From the NCBI GenBank assembly GCA_947179155.2, contig OX359275.1, positions 5,521,501 through 5,585,500 of the forward strand: a stretch of DNA of 64,000 nucleotides, written 5' to 3'. Source of the stretch: Hedera helix. Lineage: Eukaryota; Streptophyta; Magnoliopsida; Apiales; Araliaceae. Shown piece by piece: positions 56,836 to 64,000 of this stretch. The first letter of the stretch is position 1; each line of letters starts with the position of its first letter. The notes beneath the pieces were generated by a model, which saw only the letters and a list, made by a program, of their open reading frames with translations, was not told where the DNA came from and searched no databases. The translations under genes were made by a program, and so were the position numbers.

Positions 56836-57993
56836 ATGGCACCAAAGCGACACCGTGGAGAGAGTTCTCGTTCGGTTCAGACTTATGACATAAGACGTTT
56901 CATTAGTGAAGAAGTGGCCACCTATTATGACGATATTATTGATGCCAAGAAACTAATTCCCGAACGAGGCCTTGATTCGGGGCCATTGGATGGTAAAATA
57001 TTGAGAATGATTTGTTCGCATTGGGGGAATCTGTGTCAACAACCTGAACCAGCGGCAGTGTCCATTGTTAAAGAGTTTTACGCAAATGCTAAGAATATCA
57101 AGCATAATGAGGTTCGCGTTCGTGGGAAGACCGTTTCTTTTTCTGCTGAAGTCTTCAATGCATATTATGGTCTTCTTGAGCCGACGGAAGATGATGATTA
57201 CACAACTTATGCGGCAGCACCAATTAATTATGATGAGTTTATTTGAGGGTTGTGTCACCCAGATCCAACTTGGACCATTAGAGACGGCCAACCCAATCAC
57301 TTTTCATACACTTGTTTGAGTCGTTAGGGTAAGGCGTGGTATTATTTCATATGCTCTAAATTGATGCCAACTACACATGTAACGAAAGTCTTTAAGGATA
57401 GAGCGGTTCTACTCTATTGTATTGTTCATGAAAAGAGCATCAATAAGGGACTTGTTATCAACAACTCCATTAAGTACGCAATTAAGGGATGTCCGACGCG
57501 TGGGTTACCTCATCCATCGTTGATTTATGGGTTGTGTCAGGCAGCGGGGGTCACTTGGGATGCAAATGAGCTGACTCAAGAACCGCAAGTAGTCATCAAC
57601 TCCAAAATCATCCGAAACTTTAAGTAATGGACTGGTGCTCCACCGGAACTCAGGGGTGCGGGTTTTATTTAGGATCCTCATTCTCTAGATACCTAGGAAT
57701 TGTTTGCAGCACCTCCAGAGCCGGATACCGCTTCTTTTTCCCAGTCCATCACTGTGCTAACGGATGAGATCCGATATTTAAGGCACGAGAATCAGCGACA
57801 ATTTAGACGAAATGAACACATGGAACGAATAATGACTTCAATGATGCAATATAATATGACATTCACATCAACTATAGCCGAAGTATTTACTCGAATGGGA
57901 ATGACTGTCGGTGACAATCCACTTCGTTTCCCAGATCCGCCAGCGATTCCCGAGTATCCACTTGATTCACTAGATGATGAGGAGGTGGCTTGA
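56836..57993 (+). pseudogene. Athila-type additional ORF (putative plant transposon protein domain), five in-frame stops
   Basis: Starts MAPKRHRGESSRSVQTYDIR. Residues ~15-250 match the 'putative plant transposon protein' domain found downstream of pol in Athila/Tat elements: EFYANAKN, VRVRGKTVSFSAEVFNAYYG, HFSYTCLSR, CSKLMPTTHVTKVFKDRAVL, SLIYGLCQAAGV. The C-terminal third has a short coiled coil (SITVLTDEIRYLRHENQRQF) and an acidic end. The frame is continuous for 385 codons but is cut by stops at 57244 (TGA), 57325 (TAG), 57625 (TAA), 57670 (TAG) and 57694 (TAG), with no frameshift. All five are consistent with single-base changes, several of them C-to-T or G-to-A. The function of this protein family is not established. 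Confidence 0.8.
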
Positions 57994-58111
57994 GCTTAAC
58001 TTTGGGGAGTCCTCTGAACTTTTATTTCTTTATCTTAACAATGAGGACATTGCTTTCTTTTAAAGTTTGGGGGTTGATTTGTTTGTCATGTATAGGCGTA
58101 TTTTGCATGCA

Positions 58112-58167
<56 letters not shown>

Positions 58168-59337
58168 GTTTATTTTCATTTAGCATTAAGATTCATTTAG
58201 ATTGCATGTAGGAATTTTGTGGGTATATTCACTGCAAACTCTTACGAGACACAACTCGTCTACATAGGGTAACTATGGGGTTAAAAGGCTTACTGCACGG
58301 GCTAAGTGCAATTGTGATCACCTACGAAAGTATAATAACTTACTTTTTGCGTTTAATTTATTAGGATAAATGCATGTGAGTAATAAAGTAGTCTCATTTA
58401 TATGAAAGCCGATGACGAAATTTGCGTTTTATTTGGTATTTGTTAGGAATGGATAAATGATTGTTGTGTTTAGATTTTGGCCATTCATAGGTGTCTAATT
58501 TAGTTATGATCTCTAATCATTGAGCATTTTTCCGTGTAATCAGTTTAATTTTGACTTCGAGATGATGTGTATGGTTAGATGCTCGTGACGAATGCGTATA
58601 CTCTGTGTAATTGACATGAATTTGTAACTAAGGATGGTATAGGTAAAATGTTATGTAGTGGAGTTCAAAAGAATATATGGATTTCCGAGATAAGTAAACT
58701 CAGCTAGTCTGTTTTTGTGGCCTTTATTGCTCGAACAAGTAAGCCCTTAAGAGTGTCTCTACACTTAGTGCCCTAAAGCCAATTGGTTTGAGAGTCATTA
58801 ATGGAAAGTTCGTTACATGGGTAATTCTGAAAAGCCTAATGAAAACAGGCATTGCACATGTCAAGAGGAATGCGAGATGGAGCGTAAAACGCACTCATGA
58901 AAATGAATTGGATTGAAAAGCAAGATGAATAAATGAATTCAATACAACGTCATAAATAGTAATAATTGTAAATGCTTTTGACTCCTTAAATGTAAATTTT
59001 GCCTATATCAGCTTAGATCATGTTCAGGTTGAGTTTGAAGAGTATATGGTATTTCTCGCGTGGCATTTGATTGTAGGAATTGAATAAAAGTTAAAATTGA
59101 TTTGAATTCTAAGGAATCACACACACATGGGATCATAATGGTGGTGGGATTTATGAGTGTGTTGAAATTTATTGCATGTCATGAATTTTGAAATTTTTGA
59201 TTAACTATCGATAATTCTACCTGAGGCTTGATTAAATGATGATTAAGTTATTGCTCATATATTGGTAGTTTAAAATTGCGGTTCCTTTTGTTTTGATTTT
59301 GCTTGAGCGCAAGCAAAAAGTCAAGTTTGGGGGTATT
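57994..59337 (+). other. 3' untranslated tail of the Athila-like fragment
   Basis: Non-coding. It shares landmarks with the Tat-like tail at 43483-45256 in the opposite orientation: GTGGGTATATTCACTGCAAA, CGAGACACAACTCGTC, and GCTTGAGCGCAAGCAAAAAG just before the LTR. TCAAGTTTGGGGGTATT at 59321-59337 is the polypurine tract. Confidence 0.65.
58114..58163. repeat. (TG)n microsatellite
   Basis: About 25 uninterrupted TG units in the untranslated tail. Confidence 0.95.
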
Positions 59338-59700
59338 TGATGAGTAGGTTTTATACCTGCAAATTGAATATTTTTAACTTGATAATTTGTGTGTTTTCAT
59401 GCATTTTCTTGTTTCATTTTACTCGTTTTTGTGTTTTTATTTAATTTTATAGGGAATTTGGTAAGAAGGGGCATTTTGATAATTTTGGAGCACGAGTGAA
59501 GCAGTTGCGTGGGCTGGCTAAGTAGCTGCGTCGAAAACAAGAATCCTTGAAGTCGAAAACAGAAGTCTTTGAAGCAGCTGCGTGGGAATCGAAGCAGCTG
59601 CGTGATGCAAGTGAAGCAGCTGCGTAGGCATCCAAAGTTGGAAGCAGTAACTTCCGAAGCAGCTGGGTGAATATGAGAAGCAGTTGCGTCAATACATAAA
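59338..59700 (+). mobile_element. 3' LTR of the Athila-like fragment (end missing)
   Basis: Starts TGATGAGTAGGTTTTATACC directly after the polypurine tract. From 59495 it contains six AAGCAGCTGCGT-type units and matches 53217-53500. Matching stops near 59670, and CACTA subterminal repeats begin by 59705. Confidence 0.65.
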
Positions 59701-59704
59701 TCGG

Positions 59705-60058
59705 ACAACAAAAGTCTGAGACGGAATTTCGGTCGTTAATCTGTCTCAAAAATAATTTTTATTATTATTATTAATCCGAGACGAACACTATTGGTTTCAA
59801 ATCTATTTCAAAAATGCATTTAAAATCTTTAAAAAAATAATTACTTTTTGAGACAGCGAAGTTCGTATCTAATTTCGTGTCTATAATTTGAGACAAAGCT
59901 AGCAGTTTCAAAATATGTCTCAGTTATTTTACCTCCGGAACGTTTCGAGACATAGCAAAATTTCAGTTTCTAAATTCGTATCAAATTGCTAAAATTAGAG
60001 ACGGAACGTAGTCCGTATCTAAATATCAGTTTCAGATGTCTAGTATTCTAGTAGTGAT
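59705..60058. repeat. CACTA right subterminal repeats and terminal inverted repeat
   Basis: Copies such as GAGACGGAA, CTGTCTCAAA, GAGACAAAG and GAGACGGAACG lead up to ...GTATTCTAGTAGTG. They mirror the left end and are fewer, because only about 350 bases of this arm remain beside the Athila-like fragment. Confidence 0.75.
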
Positions 60059-60139
60059 TGTTCAATTATCATATTTTTATTTATATGATCATCATCATAT
60101 TATTAACCATTTGCACTAATATGTTAGATGTTATCAACA

Positions 60140-61240
60140 GTAATTAGTAGGAGTGTTCATTCGGTATTAACCGAACCGGATTGGCACCAAATTTATCCAA
60201 AACTCGGTATCATATCGATACCGGTGTCTGTTGGACTGGTATACAGAAATGGTAAGCAGGCTCAACATCAAATTTTACCGAATATATATATATCGATTAT
60301 TATTATTATAATTATTATTATTAATAATAATAAAATAAAATAGGAAAAGCAGTACGGTTCAGGATATACTGAACCTCCAAATCTCTGAACCGATTGGACC
60401 GGTATATCGAACCGGTACTAGATCGGTCACTTTTTGTGCCGAACCGTCAGATTTAGAATGGTCTGATATACACTAAATACCGGTTAGATTGAATTTTTTA
60501 GCAACCCTCGAAATCAAGACATCTAAGAATCCCAAAAGTAACAAAATTTCTAAAAATTAACACTCAATAAATCAATATTGCAAAATATCTAAAAATTAAC
60601 ACTCTCTCACTTTCACATTATAAGATCATTATTATTTTAGAAGTCAATTTAAGAGTTTTTTTAATTTCAAAATTAAAATAATTCATTAAATAATAAATTT
60701 TAATAAGTAATACTGTTTAAATAATTTAGAATATTCATGCTAAATTAAAAATAAATATGCTAATTTTGAGTTTGAGTTTAAAATTTATTATTTTATAACT
60801 TTAAATAAATCATATTTATGTCGCGGTTGCTATAACGCCTCGATACGGGCCTGCAACTTATCTACATAAGCCCACGAAAGCCAGTCAGCTAGCCAGTAGC
60901 AATAACATTGATTGGACAGTCAATTCCAACTATCATGAGTAAAAAGTATAATAATAAGATTATTTCAAATATATAACAGTAAATTTATTGACTTTTAATT
61001 AACGAGGGCACAGGGTGAAATCTTCTATAATTAAATTTTATGTTTTTCTGTTTAAAAAATAGGACTACAAATAAATTTTAAAAATCGTCACCATAAACAT
61101 AACACAAAGAAGATTTTTGTTAAGGGGATCTCATGCTCCACACAACTACATAGAATTAAACAAAACGAATTAACATATCAACCCCATTTATCCATACTTG
61201 ACCAACTACAAGTGATCCGACGATGATCAGGTTCTGATTT
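60140..61240. other. Non-coding stretch with ACCGGTA-rich segment and (ATT)n
   Basis: 60145-60480 begins TAGGAGTGTTCATTCGGTAT and has many CCGGT and GAACCG words, a composition often seen at the ends of plant hAT-like or other non-autonomous repeats; no terminal repeats were established. An (ATT)n-like tract lies at 60295-60335. No gene is seen in 60480-61240. Confidence 0.4.
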
Positions 61241-61249
61241 CCTGAGGAT

Positions 61250-64000
61250 AGTGAAAAGGGTTGGATTCTTCTGTATACGCAGTACCCAAAATTTTCAATT
61301 AGTAGTGCGAGTGAAACGAATTCGTTCCCGATTCGGATTGTGTCTATCTCTATATGTTTTATTTTGGCATGATAGACTGGGTCCTCAGCTATATCAATAG
61401 CTGCTTTGTTCTCACAAACAAAACAGTAGGACTAGACATGGGAACTTGTAAATCTCTGAGAAGACTATGAAGCTAAACAACTTCACAAGTGGTAGTGGCA
61501 AGAGCCATGTATTCAGCCTCTGTAGTACTGTACTTCGAGAAGTGACCGGTTGCTTCTTAGATTGTCAAGAAATAAGGGAAGAACCTAGCAACAAACAAAA
61601 TCCAGTGACAGATCTTCTAGAATTAGGACAGCCTCCCCAATCACTGTCACAATACCCTCTAAGAATCAGGTCATTAGCAGAAGGAAAGAAAATACCTTGG
61701 CCTGCAGTATACTTAAGATACCTTAGAACTCTTCTTGCAGCCTCAAGGTATCTTGTTCTGGGTTCTTGCATGAACGAGACAAAAGCTACACTAAATAGCT
61801 TATGTCTGATCTTGACAGAGTGAGATTTAACAATTTACCAACCCAGCTCCAATACATAGAAGGATTGTGAATAAGGTCACCAGATTGACTGTTGTCATGT
61901 AGCTTTGTATGTTGATCAAATGGAATGGTAAGAGGTTTCGCATTTAATAAATCTGCACTTGTCAAGAGATCAAGGATAAATTTCCTTCGGCTGAGGAAAA
62001 TACCTTTGGAATCTCTGACAATCTCAAAGCCCAAAATAGTACTTGATCTCCCCTAAATTCTTGATAACAAATTGAGTATCATGCGTGAGTTTAGGAGACT
62101 GAACTTGCTGAACATCATTTCCTGCGACTAAAATACCATCAACATAGACAACCACTACTGTAAAATAGGGAATCATGAGTGAATGTGAACTGAGAATAGT
62201 CATCCAATTATTATTTATATCCAATAACCAATATACTAGAAGTGACTTTCGCAAACAATTGCCTTGGTGCCTGCTTTAACCCATATAAAGACTTCTGAAA
62301 TCTACAAACCAGATGCTTAGAATCATGTGAAGTTATATAGCCTTGGGGTAAATCTATATAGACTTCCTCTAAAAGATCTCCATGCATGAAGACATTATTC
62401 ACATCCATTTGATGGATTGGGCATCTCCTAACTGCAGCAATAGCTAAAAGACACTTCAAAGTGACCATCTTAGCAACTAGTGAAAAAGTGTCATGATAGT
62501 CAACCCCTTCAGACTGTGTATAACCTTCGGCCACTAGCTTAGCTTTATACCTTCCAATTTATCCATTAACTTTATACTTAATTTTATATACCCATTTACA
62601 CCCAACAGGAATCTTGCTAGGTGACTCAACCAATGTCCATGTGTTGTTATGTTCTAATGCATCTAGTTCCTTGCTTGCTGGTTTATCACTAACATCATAA
62701 TCATGCCACCAGGCTAGTGTGGATTTTGGCCTATGTGAAATTCTAGAAGCAACTGGTGGAGGAGACGGTCTGAAAATCAGGTAGTAATGGTTGTGGTGAA
62801 TCATGTACTGTAGGAGTCAGAAATATCTGTAGTATGAGTAGGCCTGGTTAAAGTCTCTGGATTAAAGGAAGATACTTGACTAGATAGAGCTGAAGAAGGT
62901 ACAATGTCATGTGCTGGTGAAGATGGACTATTATTTTCTACCCATGAAATGATATCATACGGATCATTGGAAGAAGAATCAATTCTGGGATTAGGAGAAG
63001 AAACTCCAGTTTTGCTAAGATATGAAAAACTGCTTCATGGAATGTAATATTTCTTGAAATGAAAATTTGAGAAGTTGAAATATTTAGAAATTTGTATCCC
63101 TTCTGTCCCCTTTAATAACCTAGAAAAATTCCCTTGATTGCTCTAGGTGCAAATTTATCAGAAGAGTGCATAGTAGCATAGGCTAAACACCCAAATACTA
63201 TTAAGGAATCACAAGAAGGTTTACAATGAAAAAGAAGTTCACGAGGAGATTTATACTGTAACACAGGTGAGGAAGTTTATTGATTAGAAAAGTTGTTGTA
63301 AGCAAACATTCACCCCAATATTTCAGTGATAAGCTTGACTGAAACCTTTAAGCTCTAGCCATTTCCAACAAATGTCTATGTTTTCTTTCTACTCTAGCAT
63401 TCTGTTGAGGAGTTTGAACACATGAACTTTGATGTTCAATGCTAAGACCAGTCAAGAAAAGAGACAATTTTTTGTTAAAAAATTCAGAGCCATTCTCTCT
63501 TCTAATGGTTTTTAATGGAACAAAACTAAGTTTTAACATAGGTAAAAAAATCTGCCAAGATGTGAAAAATATGTTGTTTGGTAGGCATGATAAAAGTCCA
63601 AGTGACTCTAGAATAATCATCAACAATGGGCAGAAAATATCTGCATATTGGAAGGACCCCACAGATCAATATGCAAGAGCTCAAAATTGTTAGCAACATG
63701 ACTTGTACTAATAGAAAATGGCAGCTGTTTACATTACTTTGTAATAGGACACACAAGACAGGTCTTATTACATTGATAAGAGAGAGATGGAGATACTGAT
63801 TCTATCTTACTTGGAGAAATATAGGCTCTTTTAGAAAAAATTGTTGTAGTAAAAGAGAAGATGGAACTCAGTATATAATGTTGTGGTGTGATTCCTGAAC
63901 CTGGAGTAATAATTATGGCTTTGTTTAGACAGAAGAACAGGGATGGAGCACCAACAAAAAAAGCCATTAAGAGGGGAATACAAGATTAACTATACAATCC
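61250..64000 (-). pseudogene. Decayed Ty1/copia pol (integrase, RT, RNase H), truncated by the window end
   Basis: On the minus strand, from 64000 downwards: the zinc-finger end (CNKTCLVCPITK), integrase with LLHIDLWGPS, VDDYSRVTWTFIM and TIRRENGSEFF ... TPQQNARVERKHRHLLEMAR (63756-63348, in two frames), a linker (62840-63340), NTWTLVESPSKIPVGCKWVY (62804-62559), RT with QMDVNNVFMHGDLLEEVYID and SLYGLKQAPRQLF (62534-62211), YVDGILVAGND (62254-62024), and RNase H with RGYCDSDWGGCPNSRRSVTG (61771-61565) running to NKAAIDIAEDPVYHAKIKHI near 61330. The frame changes several times and has multiple stops. The second integrase catalytic Asp is Glu (RRENG) and the RT YVDD is YVDG. No LTR was identified on the left. 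The Gag end lies outside the window. Confidence 0.88.

Larger units (their letters stand above)
53217..59700 (+). mobile_element. Athila-like Ty3/gypsy fragment, truncated at both outer ends
   Basis: In order on the plus strand: a 5' LTR lacking its start (about 53217-54200), a gap holding another LTR fragment, the 3' end of pol (55700-55916), an additional open frame of Athila type (56836-57993), a long 3' untranslated tail, and a 3' LTR that begins TGATGAGTAGG at 59338 but stops near 59700. The left LTR lacks roughly the first 157 bases and the right LTR has only about its first 360. Gag, protease, RT and most of integrase are absent. No TSD could be found. It lies within the CACTA element. 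Confidence 0.7.
26975..60061 (-). mobile_element. CACTA (En/Spm) DNA transposon, 26978-60058, TSD ATT
   Basis: The left end is CACTATAAAAAAAAAATTCC and the right end, read inward on the minus strand, is CACTACTAGAATACTAG. The flanks are ATT at 26975-26977 and 60059-60061, the 3-base TSD expected for this superfamily. Subterminal repeats of CCGTCTCAAA type occur at both ends. TNP1-like and TNP2-like genes lie inside on the minus strand. Of the ~33 kb, about 19.4 kb is the inserted Tat-like element and about 6.5 kb an Athila-like fragment, leaving a CACTA body of roughly 7 kb. Beyond the first five bases the terminal repeats match only weakly, so they have decayed. Confidence 0.8.
19745..60139 (-). 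mobile_element. Second copia-like LTR, split by two nested insertions
   Basis: The LTR is present in three pieces: 19745-19875, about 23859-26977 and 60059-60139. The left edge TATTATTTCCCAGAGG is a mutated form of TGTTAGTTCCCAGAGG, and the right edge TTATCAACA matches the end of the solo LTR at 18767. The pieces add up to about 3.3 kb, close to the 3.0-kb solo LTR. Interruptions are the solo LTR at 19876-23853 and the CACTA element at 26978-60058. It is the outer shell of the nest. Confidence 0.65.

Noticed and set aside
57990..58211. A 73-codon frame with a CVCVCV run
   Set aside because: The run is the translated (TG)n microsatellite in the 3' untranslated tail.
1..64000. CRISPR arrays, tRNA or rRNA genes, bacterial operons, organelle DNA
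   Set aside because: No regularly spaced repeats of that type, no tRNA cloverleaf or rRNA sequence was recognised, and all coding homology is to plant transposons or a plant transcription factor.

Overview
The window is repeat-dominated nuclear DNA of a flowering plant, most likely a eudicot. The evidence is LTR retrotransposons of plant-only lineages (Tekay-type chromovirus, Tat/Athila-like Ty3/gypsy, Ty1/copia), an En/Spm (CACTA) DNA transposon with TNP1-like and TNP2-like genes, and a broken APETALA2-like gene. There is no intact host gene, rRNA, tRNA, CRISPR array or bacterial sequence. Most boundaries given here come from TG...CA termini, target-site duplications (TSDs) and primer sites read by eye.

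Layout. 1-4301: two LTR fragments, one interrupted by the other. 4302-10540: an APETALA2-like pseudogene on the minus strand (five exon remnants, stops, a lost splice site) with a 3.3-kb solo LTR (6481-9792, TSD GCAAT) in its AP2-domain region. 10541-15771: degenerate LTR-like DNA. 15772-18767: a copia-like solo LTR (TSD GTTTG) full of the motif ATCGTAGAGT and its complement. 19745-60139: a second LTR of that type, split by a nested solo LTR (19876-23853) and by a 33-kb CACTA element (26978-60058, TSD ATT). 60140-61250: non-coding. 61250-64000: a decayed Ty1/copia pol on the minus strand that runs off the window.

Inside the CACTA element lie defective transposase genes (TNP1-like 47638-50453; TNP2-like 50707-52197, lacking its catalytic core), a Tat-like element (28181-47607, TSD ATTAC) and a doubly truncated Athila-like fragment (about 53217-59700). 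The 3' LTR of the Tat-like element is itself split by a young 13.6-kb Tekay-type chromovirus (28834-42479, TSD ACTAT). The nesting is therefore copia-like LTR > CACTA > Tat-like > Tekay, which gives an order of insertion.

The Tekay element is nearly intact: two 3.85-kb LTRs that look almost identical, a PBS, a PPT, a gag-pol frame broken by one TAG in the integrase, and an unusual separate upstream reading frame for an acidic coiled-coil protein. The least explained signals are in the LTRs. One is a block shared by seven distinct LTRs (a GAGC/GCTC hairpin, then a pyrimidine-rich stretch usually ending in CAG). Another is a recurring pairing of a GC-rich palindromic island with an A/T hairpin array. 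A third is a set of palindromes (TGACGCAGCTGCGTCA, AAACGACGTCGTTT) shared by unrelated elements.
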